Source: Sipunculus nudus
Lineage: Eukaryota; Annelida; Sipuncula; Golfingiida; Sipunculidae
Length of the DNA: 64,000 nucleotides
NCBI GenBank assembly: GCA_026874595.1
Contig: CM049315.1
Coordinates: forward strand, 35,914,164 to 35,978,163
Reading direction: 5' to 3'
Made by a program: the position numbers and the translations under genes. The notes under the pieces were generated by a model that did no database searches, was not told where the DNA came from, and saw nothing but the letters and a program-made list of their open reading frames with translations. Within the stretch, counting starts at the first letter, position 1; each line of letters begins with the position of its first letter. Shown here in pieces: positions 1-13,460 of the stretch.

Positions 1-480
1 TACCAATGTTTTATAAAGAGGCACTCAACAGCTGGTCTCAGTTTGTATCAAATGAACCTAGAGTATTTAGAAATATTATTATTCAACCATTATGGAATAA
101 TAGTAAAATAACAATCAATAAAAAATCTTTGTATTATCAGAAACTTGATGAAAAAGGTTTACACTCTGTGGCGGATGTTATTCTGAAAAAAAGTCGATGC
201 AGACTTGAGTTGTAAACAGAATTTTTTGCCATATATCTCGTTATACAATGCTATTCCTAATAAATGGCTAACAATTGTTAGACAGGGAATAAATGAATCA
301 AACTAATGTGAGGAAGTAAGCTGCTGTTCAGATGTATTAACCATAGAAGGAATTATGCAGATAAAAGACATGACAATGAAAAAAGTATATAAATCCTTTG
401 TGGAAAAAATCTATGAAAAGTCAACATTCACACCTCTACAATACAGATCTATCAAAACTGACAGTAATATGAGAGTAAAA
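1..480 (+). mobile_element. Decayed C-terminal end of a LINE ORF2 (L1/Tx1-like)
   Basis: An open frame at 6-215 encodes a peptide with a PLWNN...I..K.LYYQK...KG...VADV pattern, which resembles the region after the reverse transcriptase in L1/Tx1-type LINE ORF2 proteins. The homology resumes in another frame after about 200 (FLPYISLYNAIPNKW) and again near 375-450 (KKVYKSFVEKIYEKS), so at least one frameshift and a stop separate the pieces. No reverse-transcriptase core, endonuclease or poly-A tail is in view because the element enters from the left edge. It is read as a dead fragment. The family call comes from pattern recognition only. Confidence 0.5.
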
Positions 481-2930
481 GCAGATACGACATAAATATT
501 CCATAACCCTTAAACTAATGTTAAAGAGAAAACTGGGCTTTGTTCATTCCTTATTAATTACTTTGGACTATGAAAGCTTTAACTTACCCCTCTGAGGGAC
601 CATATTGTAAACCCACTTTCAGCTGAGACTCTTCAAATTTCATTTTTCTTCCATCTCTGCATCAGAAATTTTAAAACTGTGACATAAAAAAAAAATATTG
701 ACAAATAGTCACCATAGCCATCAAGCTCTTATCATGCTAAATACTATTATTAGCAGGCACAGACAAGGGGATGGAAAACATGGCCTATTTTTAAATGTCT
801 GTCATTTCATTCTCCCGCCCTGTAGTGAAATATATCCTTTAATGCAAGATCAGGGGTAAGACATCTAGATGAACCACATGTACATGCATCTATAGGGATG
901 CATTATACCAACCATTCAAAATATACATTTTATTACTTGGTCTGTATATACTCTGGTTGGCTTAATATTTGAAAATATAATTTCCACAATATTCTCTATA
1001 TAGATTAAGTGCATCACTTTCAAGCCCTAACAGGTAATTTATCCAAGTTTCTCAAAACCACTCATGGGAGCAGCCATTTTGCAAGATCACAATAAAACTT
1101 GGATGTCACAGGTCATGTCATGTATATATACTGCTTTATTTACAACTAGCTAATAAACCCGGTATACCAGGCTTTTTACCGCGGTTTGGGAGATATATTT
1201 ACTGAGATATTGAATGTTGGTTTATTTTTTATTATAAAAGTTAAAAGAAAATATAGATTTTTAGTGGGATACTCTCGGAATACGATATGTACAAATAATT
1301 TTTTACTGTTATTTTGTGGCGCTGTGCTCGTGGCAAAAATCATATCCCGGTATGTTTACCTTGAAGACCTGGTCAGTGATGGTTTACATTGCGAACCGGA
1401 ATGAGACGCGGAGGCATACAGTGTTTCGTTGATATTTGACTGATTTATATCGTTGGACATATAAAGAACAGGTTGGTGTGAGGAACACATGAAAGATTTA
1501 TTAAATGTACGTTGCAAGGAAACTGTTCCTGAAGAAGGAAACAAAAATATGCATACATCGTAAGTAGCAATAGCAGACCCAGCGGGACTCCATGCAGTGG
1601 GCCCATATCCCATTTTCAGCCACCGCAACCTTTTTTTCATCGTATTAGACAAATTTTGAGGCCTGAAACCCCCGACACCACCCCAACCCTGTTCCTGAAA
1701 TAAGGACCTTAAATTAGGTTTTGTCATTAATCCTCCTGGGTTGAACTCTCCATTTCATAAAGCGTGAAACATGTGTTTTTCTCTTTTACTGACCACGCAC
1801 GTGGGTCAAATCCCTCATTGAAAGCAAGCGTTATTCATATTAACAATAGTCCTTAGTGTTAGAGGTTAAGTGACCACGATGCACGCATTCCGGTGATTGC
1901 CGAAGGCAATTTGGCTGTGCTCGGTAAAAAAACGGAAAAATCACTCAAAATTATATGTATATTAAAAATTATTTATTTTCATATCACCTATGTCACTGCA
2001 GGGATAATAACCTTTAAAATGATGTATGGCACAATATTGTACACAACGCGGATTTAGAGAACACTGCGAACAAACGTGAACCTAATTCCTTTTTTAAGTA
2101 TTAGATATCAAGCTATGCTTATGGGTGACATAAAATTAAATATCTGCTTTTTTTCACTTTTCATAGTAAAAGCCTTTTGGCTTCAAAGCTACATGCATGG
2201 ATAACGTGCATGAGATCAGTGTTAATGAGGCTATTCAGTGTGAATGTGTAGGTCAGGCATTTTTGATTACGTACACAGGCTTCATTTTAATGATAGTTTC
2301 CTTTTGTAAATGTAAATAATTTAAACCTCTGAAACAAAAAGCCAACCACAGTTTTTGACTTATAAATCAAATATATTTTGCCATTGGTTGAGTTATGTGC
2401 TAGTTGAGTACCTATTGGTGTCAACAGCAGTCTAGCCCAGATGATATAAGACACAAATGGTATGACTTTATCAGTCTAGATGGACTGATTGTGACGAGTC
2501 AGTCAAAACTAGAAAATGACATATTATTTACTTGAATTGGCAAAAAGTTCATAACATCATCTATAACAGACTAAATGAATGATCCTCATGAAAACATTGC
2601 ACCATGCTATCTTAAGCTACAACTGCATAAAGGTTAATAATGCATGAAACCCAAATAAAACAAATCTGATCCCAAAGACCATTTCTGTTAATGCTAAATT
2701 TGTCTGTATTTAATGCGGACCCATGGGTAACTAGCATGCCTCAGCATTTCAAACATCACATCTAGGTCGCACTATGTATCCCCTGTCTGTATAATAGGTT
2801 CCGTGCTCACCTCTATGTGTAATACTTACAGAGCTGCTAAGTTTTCAGGTATATCCCAATGATAACAATCAAAAACTGTCCTTTCCCAAGACTGTGAAAA
2901 AATGGTTTTACTACATTTGTAAAGCAAAAT
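481..2930. other. Intergenic AT-rich DNA, nothing recognised
   Basis: The stretch holds only short chance open frames. The longest is 123 codons on the minus strand at 1356-1727, with no family resemblance. No splice-framed exon, tRNA or clear repeat was seen. Confidence 0.4.
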
Positions 2931-2932
2931 AC

Positions 2933-2966
2933 CCATGCATTTATTTTATTCTAAATAAATGCATGG
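2933..2966. repeat. Perfect 14 bp inverted repeat
   Basis: CCATGCATTTATTT at 2933-2946 is exactly complementary to 2953-2966, with a 6-base loop. It could extrude as a hairpin. No flanking duplication or associated gene was seen. Confidence 0.7.
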
Positions 2967-3609
2967 TTTTGGTGACAATTTATGCAAAGGTAACCTGGTT
3001 TAAAGTGACTAATGTTTTAAGGTTCTGTGACACAAAGAAGTACAGTATGATTTGATGACTGGGTCACATTAGTTATTCAAAATTCTTGATTCAGTACTAA
3101 GTAATTTTTTCTTAAGCAAACAAGGAGTAAGCGACTATATATGATATGCTGAAAATGCCATTTTGCAAGTCAAAAAAATTTTATTTGTTGGCTGATCTGT
3201 ACAATAACAGTAGCGATGTTTGAATGAATCACATTAGTCCAACATCATAATTAAATACAAACTACAACAAAGGACTTCCATTTTGTAGCTGAAACTACAC
3301 TAGGATTAGAATTTGTCAAGTTTTAAATATTCAATTAAACTAGCACACAAAAAAAATAATAATTGTTGGAACTGCCAGTCCTGTGCACCCAATAATTCTG
3401 TTCAAGAGGGGTAAGCCAAACAAACTCCAGGAAACTGATAATGCTCTTCCAGGGAAATCACGCCCTTCCTACAACAATTTATACAAAATTGACCAATTAG
3501 AGTGAAAGTAAATGCTACCGTTAGTATTTTTGGCAACAATCCTAAGAAATGGTTGCACTGAATTGTTTTCCACATTAACAAGCAGGAGTTGAAATCAGTT
3601 TTAATAAGG

Positions 3610-3751
3610 CACATCACTTACATGATGCACATCACTTACATGATGCACGTAACTTACATGATGCACATCACTTACACGATGCACATCACTTACATGATGC
3701 ACATCACTTACATGATGCACATCATTTACATGATGCACATCACTTACATGA
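3610..3751 (+). repeat. 18 bp minisatellite, about eight copies
   Basis: The unit ACATCACTTACATGATGC is repeated nearly perfectly about eight times. Because 18 is divisible by three, both strands stay open and give artificial hexapeptide repeats (ITYMMH on the plus strand); these are not treated as genes. Confidence 0.9.
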
Positions 3752-3789
3752 TTCATTGTGAAACATTTATTCAGCCACCTTGACAACCA

Positions 3790-6210
3790 ACAAGAGAATG
3801 ACTTTCAAGGTACTCTAAATCATGCGTCTGCATGACAAAGTGACTGATCGTGATGGAGCTAAACACTAATGTCCTGCCTGACTAGCCATATGAAACAGCT
3901 TTCGGAGCTATCACAACATATATTCAGAGGAAAGTAATGATGAAAGGATCAACCTGATGTAACTGTATTAACTTGTCTTGTTCCTCAAAATACAATATGA
4001 ACATATCTTTCAAAATAATGTATCCAGCTAAACCAAATAATGTAAACTATGTATGTCAGATACTGTTAAAGAGATATTTTTTTAACATTAGTTTTCACCA
4101 TTAGACTTAACTTGCCTGCTCTGTTACCATGTGTTTGCCTGATTCCATACCTTAATGTAACTTCTAATTCCTTGTATGGAAAGAGTTCTGGGTTAGGGGA
4201 GCCTGCTGCCAAGGAAATCATCGATGGTGGACTCTTACTAAGTATGGCAGCTGAAAAAAATACAAATATACAGATTTTATAAATATATTTTATATATATG
4301 ATGCAACATGTATAAGACTGAGTGCTTTATCAAGGCACCTTATATCTACTAATAAATTAAAACTTTAAAAAGCACACATTCTGTTAAAATTGATTGTTGC
4401 AGAGCAAGACAAAAGCTCAATTATACTGTCAAGTATATTGTATGAAATTTATATTATAACTAGAGTTGCTATTCTTTCATATTGTGAATGGATGTGCATT
4501 GTCTGTGCTAATACAAATCACCTCCAGAGTGTTTCTAACTGCATACATGTGGTGTAGGTATCCAGGATCCTAGATGCTGCCATTTAAAGATGTTTAGATA
4601 AACACTAGAACTTTAAACCCTTGCTGGAAGAAAGGTACATACAATCGAGTACTATGCTTATGAAACTTATACTTACCTAACCCGGGACAGAAAATAATAG
4701 TTTATTTGGATAATCAAAAATATAGCTAAAAATTTTTGACTGAAAATTAAATTAAATTACTTTTAAATCTTTGCAACCAATGGGGCTTTAAACTGCCTCA
4801 GAGTCAGAGAAAATAAGTGCATGACCTGTGCTAGATAGTCCAGAACTGGCCTGTTCCAGGGATATTCCCATTTACATTTTACAGTGCATGGAAAGCTAGA
4901 TGTCTTTTGAGCAACGGAGAACCACGGTTCTAGGTTCATTGGAGTCTGCGTGGGGCCTATTTAAATTCTAATAGTCTATGTTACATGGACTATCAGATAA
5001 TAAATAGGCCAGAAACAATACAGTTCTGGATTATGTGCTAGAGAGCTGCACAGCTGGCATTTTACCCCAGTAGATGTAGGGAAACCTAATATTATAATCC
5101 TAATTATATTTATGAATATGACATTTTTAAGCAGAATTGTCATAATTTTTTTGTTAAGGTTAGTCTCTAGTTTTCTTAAAGGATCTTCTAGGGCTCTCAC
5201 ACAGTGTAGCAAACAGAGAGAGATTTAGGGAGAGAGCATGGTAGCTGGTGCTCTGGACTGGTTCAAGTGTTTGGTTAGTTTTATTTCATTAGCAATATCA
5301 GATGTATAAATGTCTTCAAAGCCCAAGGTAATTGTGTATTTCACAGGGTTAAATAAAAAGCTTATTTACTATTTTTAATGCATTATTTGCAAAGTTTTAT
5401 TATTCTATAATAGGGTCAGACTAATTACCCCAATGGACTAAAAACAAATCCCAACAGACCCAAACAGATGCCTCAGTGAACCAAAATAGGACCCAAATGT
5501 GCATTTTTTTATTTCAATTTAAAATCTAAAACATTAAAAAACAAAATAAAACTGAAAGTTTTTATATCATTAGAAGAAAGGGAATGAGGAAATTACTACC
5601 AAATAACAATTATTTAAATTTTTCTCTTAATGTAAACCAAATTTTTATTTTTAGTGCATTAATTTTTATTTTAAAAAAAATCAAATATTAAGAAGAAAAT
5701 GTTACAATATATATTTTATAACTCAGGCTCTTACAAAAAAATGCACTAGAAACTAGTGTAAGGCTGTTAGAAGTACAGCAATATTTTGATGATCTTTCTT
5801 TCAGGAATTTATGCACATTATTTGTAAATTAGTACTGCCCAACATAACAAAATTTCTTAAAATTTTAAAATGTTTAACTGTCCTGATTAGGTAAATCACA
5901 AAATGTCTAGTACATAAACAGAATATTTCACCCCATAAGATTTTAGAAGCATGTGTCAAATACATGCCTCTAATGTCAAAATAATACAACTCGAGCAAAT
6001 ACACAAGAGTTGTTATACAAATTTATTTTTAGAACAAAGTATTTTATACCTTATTTGCATTACTTACTCATATGTAAAATGAAATCCAAATTAAAAAAGT
6101 CTATGCATTTTTGTACGCTCTTTACACTGTGCTTTACCTATAGGCCTACTACCTATCGTAAGCGTTATCATAAGGGGGAATGGAAATAAGCATCCCTTAT
6201 TACCACTCCC
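3790..6210. other. Intergenic AT-rich DNA, nothing recognised
   Basis: Only short open frames without family resemblance or splice context were seen on either strand. Confidence 0.4.
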
Positions 6211-6217
6211 CTATCCT

Positions 6218-6244
6218 TATTTCCACTCCCAGGGAGTGGAAATA
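6218..6244. repeat. Tight palindrome, 13 bp arms, 1 bp centre
   Basis: TATTTCCACTCCC at 6218-6230 is followed after one base by its exact reverse complement at 6232-6244. Related words (GGAATGGAAATAAG, ACCACTCCCCTATCC) lie just upstream at about 6179-6215, so the motif family is locally repeated. Confidence 0.75.
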
Positions 6245-6249
6245 GGGCC

Positions 6250-9200
6250 TGCCATAAAAAAAAGTTTGTATCATTATCATAGACATGGGAAATTAGTACC
6301 ATCCTTTATGACATTGTCATTAATTATTATCACTTACTCAAAACACGGATGGGTGACGGTTTCCTGCCCAGGCTGACAGGGTTTAAGAATCGCGTGTAGT
6401 TCATTTTGCCAGTGTGGTTGTTTTTATAACGGCACCATCACATGGAACGTGTGAAATTTCTCAGCTGCGTTCCCTCCACTCCAAACAACTCAACCGTGAG
6501 CTGACCTGATGTTTGTGTTTGATTCGGTCACATGATCTGTCTTTCTTACTCCACTACAGAAGAGCAATACTACAGAACCAACTTTTGTTCAGTGAGACTT
6601 GTACATAATTTTGGCATGGGTAGTAATAAAATTTCCTCAAATCGACCGTTAGAGCGCACGTTATCAGCTCATTCATTTCCCACGTGTTTATTCTGTTCCA
6701 TGTGTCATGGAAACAAAAGTATTTTCATTAATTAAAGTAGTAATCAGTCTCTGCGATTTTATTCTTTTAAAATCCATCAGAAGTCTCTCCAGCTGCTCTC
6801 AGCTGCGCTAGACTGGTACCCTGCTCTATTATGGCCCTCAGATTTCTAACACTTTTCTCATAATTAGTTTCATTTGATTCATCCTCATTTACATAATATT
6901 GCACGATACTAAGCACTGTAATAATAAAAAATATTGCACCTATCGAGAAATAAAAAAAAGCAGTAAACAGTGGCGGCCCCAGAACCCCCCCCCCCCTCCC
7001 TTTGAGCTGTAAAACCTCTCAAATTATCCATTTCTTTTCCCATATTTTCATAATTAATTTTCATTTTGCATATATCTTTTTTATTAATTAGCAATTTAAA
7101 CTATTAAGTTATTCGATCACTGTTTTTTTTTTTTTACTTTTTTATTCATAATTTGATATTAATGGACAGCTGTCTTATTTACTAGGCTTCTTTATGACAG
7201 CATCTGAATTTTCTATAATGAGGGATGGGATCTTTTCATCATTATACTCTGCTGGCTCATAACACTGAGGAAACAACAAAATTGTTATCTTTTTTTTTCT
7301 TGAGGCACGGCCTTCCTGTTTGCCTTTGGAGTGCTAGGACTGGTATATGGGGTCGACCGTGAAAATCTCAATGGCATGGCTCCTCTGCTGATACCGGTAC
7401 TCGAAATCACGATCTGTGCTCTGCTGCCCGAATCTTATGCACTGCCTGGACCAAAGAAGCCAGTAAAATGCATTTAAATTTTAATATAAGACTTCAACAT
7501 ATCAATTATTTTACTGTGAGCATTACATTTAAAAGATGATATATTGAAGATTATAAACGTATTATGGCATTTTCACCATAGAGATCAACATGTTGCAACA
7601 TATTTGAACAAATATAAATATTAAATATTGAACCCCTGTAACCTTTGTCTAGGGGAGGGGGAGACCCTCTCCCATATCCTGCCAAACATGCATATATGCA
7701 CACCCATAGACTCTGTATGTCTATGTACACATCTGGTTCAAGTTTTGGCCTGCATCATGATGACTCGCACTGCGCCGACTCGGGCTCACAAGAGTACGAC
7801 TCTGGTCTTTGGGAATAGTTTGAGTCAAAATCTGCATCAAAATGCACCGAGTCCTCTAAATATACCAGCGGCATAGGTTAAACTGTAGTGAAGAGGACAA
7901 TGTAGTCCGTTCAACTGTTTGATAAGAATTGTTTCAAGGCAGGTGTTTTCAAACAAGGGTGTTTTTGTGGTGAGGACTTCACGGTATAAGTAACATTTTG
8001 CAAGCATGCGCATGTGAAATGTTTACAGAATGTGTTTCCTTGATATGTAACAAATTTTATTTCTAAGTTTGACAATTGAGACGAGTAGTCCCGGTCGTCT
8101 CCCAGTGCCCCTAACAGAAGAGGTTTATTTACAGTAGAATCGACATCTGGCGGAAGGTTGCATGATGGATGAGAGTCAGATATAGCTTGAACCCCATTCA
8201 CATGCAGACATTTACTCATATAATAATTTTTGTATATGGAGAAAATTTACGCACGTGAGTAAAATTCTACTTTATACTATATTTACATTGTGTTCACATG
8301 TCATTCAGGTTCCTGTATGCAAATTGACATATAAACACACTATAAGAATTAAACAAGGGCCCAAGGACCCAAAGCTCAAGTGTGAATATTTGCTCTTTGA
8401 TGACACTATAGCTAATTTAAACAAGGGATGTTCTATTTCATGTCGGATCAGGACATAGGACTTGGACAATCCAGACAAGGACGTATCGGACAGGCATTTT
8501 GCATGAAAATGCTATAAAGTTTGAACTGAATGGAAATGAGTACAAATCTTGACCAATCTACTTATAGGTCTGCGAAAGCATTGAAAGAAATGTGTGAGGA
8601 TAGTTTTCTTTATATTTGCATAATGACAGGAATTAATGTTAGGATGATGCCCACAGTTTCATTTTCATAATGACTTTCACACAGATGACATAACATATCA
8701 CATTACTAAAAATGTAACTTTCTAACCAGCTCTTAGCACACAAACGCACATTAAATAGGCTTACCAAAATTGTAGATGACGCCACCAAATTGGCTATGCT
8801 GACTTCGTCCAACATAAACAGGTATTACATATATTATATCAGTATTCGTGTAGCCATTATTAAGAAAAGGTATTAATAGACATCGGACTTAATAATGAAC
8901 TCCGCCATGGCTCCTTAGCTAACAGGTCAGTGCTGTCTTTAGCAATAACTATGAATGAACTATTTAATTAAAAATGGATGACAAGGTAAGGGAAGGATGT
9001 AGCCTGGCGCACAAGGAGTTGGACTCCGAAGATGAAGGGTAATTGGTGCATTCGCCTAAAATGCCAAAAGAAAAAATTATCATGGTTTGTCCTCCCTTAC
9101 ATTACCATCTCAGAACTGCACCCCGAACTGTTGTTCTTGGATCACCTGATATGTATATATTCCTAAACCTAAGAATATTCCCTACAGCGTGGCGTGTGAA

Positions 9201-9385
9201 ATTTGTACGATTACTCAAAAGTGGTTGATTTAATTTTAAAGATAAAAAACTGGTTTTACTTATTTACCTTTAAATCAACATTTCTCAGCCATTAGTGGTT
9301 GAAAACATTCAATTTTCAACATACATTTATTTATTTTCAAACATATGCACTAAAATGCATACATTAGGGCCTTTATATATTTAAC
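6250..9385. other. Intergenic DNA with a poly-C run, no gene recognised
   Basis: The stretch includes a C-homopolymer near 6986-6997 and several T-runs. Open frames up to 102 codons (minus strand, 7911-8219) show no recognisable motif and no splice context. Confidence 0.4.
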
Positions 9386-9388
9386 AGG

Positions 9389-11045
9389 AAACCAGGGTTG
9401 GGTTTTAGGCTGCCCAAAACCTGTTTTCGGCAGGGCAGAGCCTAAAACATGCCTTTAACTGCCTAAAATAAGTTATAACCTGCCTAAAACTGCCTTTAAA
9501 TTCCTAAAACCTTACATACCTTCACCTATGACTTGCAGTTAACTATGTTTTATTGTTACACAGATAAATGCATTAAAGAAATATGCTCAACAAATTTAAA
9601 GTGAGGAACACTATTCAAACTAAATAAATTAAACCATGATACAAAAAAAGCAACAAATGAATACAACACTACTTCAGGTGTTCCATATGAACACATTTCT
9701 CTGACAGTTTTAGCTTGTATCTCTAAATCATGTTCTGAGGTCTCCCGACTCCATTACTGCCAATTTATAAAAGAATGCTCATACAGTAAGCTTATAATCA
9801 GATACTTTGATACAGCATTTTTATCACAATCAAGGGATTATATTTTGTTATTTATGTAAAATCAAGGGATTAAATTTTATTATTAATGCAAAACAAGTTT
9901 TCCCGGATTTTTAAAGTTGTTCCATTTACACTGATAAATAGTCCTTTATACTCGTGTATGTTTTGTATGCCCGTAGCTTCAAATAGCAAGAGCAAAAGAT
10001 TGATCTTTTAAATTATAACAGATCTTTTATGCTAGCCATAAACTAAAAATATGATAATATCTTACATTATCTGATAATGAACAAGAATATCCACTGGTTG
10101 TTTATTCCCTTAGCTAGGTCATCCTTTTGTCAAATTTTAAGATTTTGTGCACATGCTTATTGTACAGATATAATGATGGATATGCTCTGTTAACTGTATG
10201 ATGAGATTGTGAAAATGGAACCCTAATGAATCATTATAATAAGTATAAAATTAAAAAATGTGAAAATACATTGCAGTGAATATGTAGTAAACCACAGAAT
10301 ATGCATAATCACTTTTGGGCTGTGTTCAACCTAAAGGGCTGAGAAACCTACATGTCATGGTCAGGAGCCCTGACTGCACCACTTAGTAAAAAGTTTGACT
10401 CAGGAACAGTTTTCAGGGCAAGGGCTTTGATTGCATCATCCTAGTCATGTATGAAAGTTCACATGAAGATCTACCAAGACACAGCAGTGGGACTTATGAC
10501 CATTGGGTCTAATGAGCCCATCATCGTGATAAATAGTTATTAGCTGGTCTAATCAAGCATGGCCTCTGCCTCTGATACCCTGCCTTACAAGAGGCATACT
10601 GGAGGCTCTATGGCATCATTCCAGGTAGCAGGGCACTCATCAGCAAACCAAAAGGGTCCTGATAAAGACATTACCTTGGCCATTGAAACTAAGTGCCACC
10701 CAAACATGGTTTCATGCTCAAGAAACCTATACAGGCTCTTTGAAGACTGCATGATGCCAGCCAACAAAAATCATGCATTATTTATACCCGAAACCTTCCA
10801 GAAGCCAAGCAAAGCCTCGTGACTGCGTCACCCAAGCCAGTTTGGTAGTTTTATAGATCTTTAAGTCAAAATTTAAACACATATAGGTTTTAGGCACTTT
10901 TGATGCCTAAAACGTGCCTAAAACCTGTTTTAGGCGAGGCAGTTTTAACCAGGTTATAACCTATGGTCAAACTTTAAACACCTATGGTTAAAACCTTCCT
11001 GCCTAAAACTTGCCAACTCCGCAGGAAACCGGTTTTAGGTGAAAA
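9389..11045. repeat. Block framed by clustered GCCTAAAAC / GTTTTAGGC motifs
   Basis: Two clusters of the words CCTAAAAC and GTTTTAGG lie at 9389-9520 and 10885-11040, in both orientations. Both clusters also contain CAGGAAACC next to GGTTTTAGG. Repeated words in both orientations at the two ends resemble the subterminal transposase-binding repeats of cut-and-paste elements. An 87-codon open frame inside (10559-10822) is not recognised. No clean terminal inverted repeat or target duplication could be fixed, so the element call is inference. Confidence 0.35.
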
Positions 11046-11470
11046 TTTGAAAAACACTTCATACGCATTTCAATTCTAAATGCCTTATAAAATCATAATT
11101 TTGAAAGTAAGTATACCCCAAATAAAAGTATGTAAATATGTCTTAGGGTCTACTAAAATTTTTGCATAATTCATAGATATAGGTTTTTTAATCGGTACAT
11201 GTATGTTTTAATAAATGATTTTTAGTCAAATACCGGAAATCTATTAAAATTTTGTAAAATCTGGATCAAAACAACCTTTGTCATGCAGAAAACCAAAAGA
11301 TGTCAAATAATTACATGTAGAGGGCATTCTCAGCACTATGCACAGTTATGTTTTTGTTTTGATTTTGACAAAAAAATATAAATTCTAATCTTGACCTAGC
11401 ACGACTGAATCGGTTTAAATCAATGAATATGTAATCAAGACCGGTTTGTAATAAAAAAAAGTTCAGTTTG

Positions 11471-11472
<2 letters not shown>

Positions 11473-11516
<44 letters not shown>
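11473..11516. repeat. (TA)n microsatellite
   Basis: About 22 uninterrupted TA units. The IYIYIY-type open frame across it is an artefact of the repeat. Confidence 0.95.
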
Positions 11517-11518
<2 letters not shown>

Positions 11519-11519
11519 T

Positions 11520-12400
11520 ATATATGCAAATAGAAAATCTGTTCACATGACACAATTTACTTAATCGGTAATGTAAGAAATAGAAATATACATCACCTCC
11601 TGAGGTCGTACAAATATACTTTTACTTATGTCTGTTTATTCCAGGGGTATTTATACTCACATATACAAATCTGTTCACATGGCACAGCTAGTATACTTAC
11701 ATAAGTAAATTTACTAACATTTACATATATACAGGAGTAAATGTGTGCATGTGAATGGGGCTTAATTAGACTTGGCTGGTGGGTATTACATGTAAAAGGT
11801 AAAGTTGGACGTCAAAACTCCCGTAACACGTCTCCGCTAATCAGCAGTTCCATCCACGATGTCCTTTGTCAACACACATCAAACTTAACGCAGACACGCC
11901 CCCAGGAATGATTTCGTTAGAAAATTGACCTAAACAAAATTCGCAGACAAGACGTCGCCTACCAGACACAGTAACTGTGGAGACCGTCATACAAGATCGG
12001 TTCTCACGAGTCCATGCTACATAGAAATGAACATCAAAGGATGTAGGTGGCGCCTACTGATTGCTAAACTGCTTTGAAATTTACACCAAATGAAACACGT
12101 GTTTATCCTAACTGGAACTCTCACGTTAATGGCTAAATATGATACTTCATAAAATGTATAAAACTTGAAAAAAAAAGAATCTGGTCATATTCCCTATACC
12201 TTAATATACAAAGTCATAGTACTCTTGTGACAATCATGCCATATCCAAAATGATGATCGTTCTCACCAAACACATAAAAAACATAGTGGGCAGTATAAGC
12301 CATGGAATCACTAGACATGAAAGCATTGTGAGCCAGTGAATAGTTTTGGAAGTTCTGGACAATATACTATACTGATAATTGGCTCCTGGTGACAACATTC
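11520..12400. other. Non-coding stretch upstream of the Gypsy remnant
   Basis: No gene was recognised. It may contain decayed parts of the same retroelement, but neither protease nor reverse transcriptase motifs could be read. Confidence 0.3.
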
Positions 12401-13460
12401 CAAAGGTTCAACATCTTGTGACACCACGGCCTTTGAGAAAACAAATCATGAAATTTATCCACAACAAGCAACTAGCTGGGCATTAGAGTTTAGCAAAGAA
12501 CTTGCATAATGTACATAAGCTCTTTTATTGGCCCGGTTACAAGCGGGACGTGATTCGTTGGTGTCAAAAGTGTAACGTGTTTGCCAATAGAAAGCCATGC
12601 ATGGGACCCAATGAGGCAACACTTCGTCAACGCCAAGTAGGAGACAGAAAGGAGCGCGTGGCCACAGGTCTTCGTTTCCAGCAATAAACGGCTATGAAAC
12701 CGTAAACATATTGAGAATGGTCGATATACCATCGTCCATCCTCAATGTGTTTACGGTTTCTGAGCCATTTTAGCACTGGAAACGAGTGCCTGTGCGCGTG
12801 GCCATAGACACTTCGGAATCGCTCAGGACCACTGGCAATGGAAATCAGTTCATTTGTGTCCTTTTCGACTTTCACGAACACAGAAAAGGCTTACCGGATT
12901 CCGAACCACACGATTCAATAATCACTGAACGACTAATGCATACCTTCATAATGGAACATGGAATCCACGGTATTTGCACAGTTACTAAGGACCAGACCGT
13001 CAGTCCAAGCTCCGTAACCAACTGTGCAAGTTACTTGAGATTTAAAAAAAAATAGGGATCTGCACCTATCGTCCCAAAAATGATGACACCGTCGAACGAG
13101 AAAAGATGACCTTTCTACAGCTGTTGCTTTGTTTCGTGAATGATTTTCAAGACAGCTGAGATGATCTATTGCCCTACATGATTTCTCCTTATCGTGCGAT
13201 CTCAAACGACGTCACGAGATCTTTACAAGACCTAATGTTCCAGGGTTGGAAAATATCATACCTATCGACCTGTTACTGGGATAACCCCCGTACGACCAGG
13301 TACTCCAGTGTCCTCAGGGGTGTGTTGACTGGGTAAAGATGGCCATCTTGACAGCTATACTAGGAAATACCTCATGGAGGCGGCCGAACAGAAAAAAAAC
13401 GTTAACTACGATGTCAATGCAATGTACCAGAAATTCACCATTTGAAGTTGGGTGTGGTAA
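12400..13460 (+). mobile_element. Decayed Gypsy-type retrotransposon integrase
   Basis: In frame with frequent breaks, the stretch shows a zinc-binding HHCC region at about 12470-12600 (YWPGYKRDV followed by CQKC). An integrase core begins near 12787 (VAIDT, then GN.FICVLFDF). A later section near 13140-13260 resembles the LPYM...YRA part of the core's end. A C-terminal K/R-rich stretch with NYDV...FE.G follows near 13400-13455. Stops and frameshifts are present throughout, for example a stop just before 12490 and a run-associated break at 13040-13050. No LTR, protease, reverse transcriptase or RNase H was seen. A MITE interrupts the start of the core. It is judged non-functional. Confidence 0.7.
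12655..12802. mobile_element. 132 bp palindromic MITE (hAT-like) with 8 bp target duplication
   Basis: The element spans 12663-12794. It starts CACAGG and ends CCTGTG, and its two halves are imperfect reverse complements almost to the centre (TCGTTTCCAG..., AAACCGTAAACA...). It is flanked on both sides by the identical octamer CGCGTGGC (12655-12662 and 12795-12802). It sits exactly where the Gypsy integrase homology is interrupted, and the homology resumes after the second octamer. An 8 bp duplication is typical of the hAT superfamily; that assignment is inference because no transposase is encoded. Confidence 0.8.

Noticed and set aside
1356-1727. 123-codon minus-strand open frame
   Set aside because: No motif, no splice context, and low-complexity composition.
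3589-3786. Open frames on both strands encoding hexapeptide repeats
   Set aside because: They are produced by the 18 bp minisatellite, whose period is a multiple of three.
10559-10822. 87-codon open frame as a gene
   Set aside because: No recognisable domain; it lies within a probable mobile block, so it is mentioned there only.
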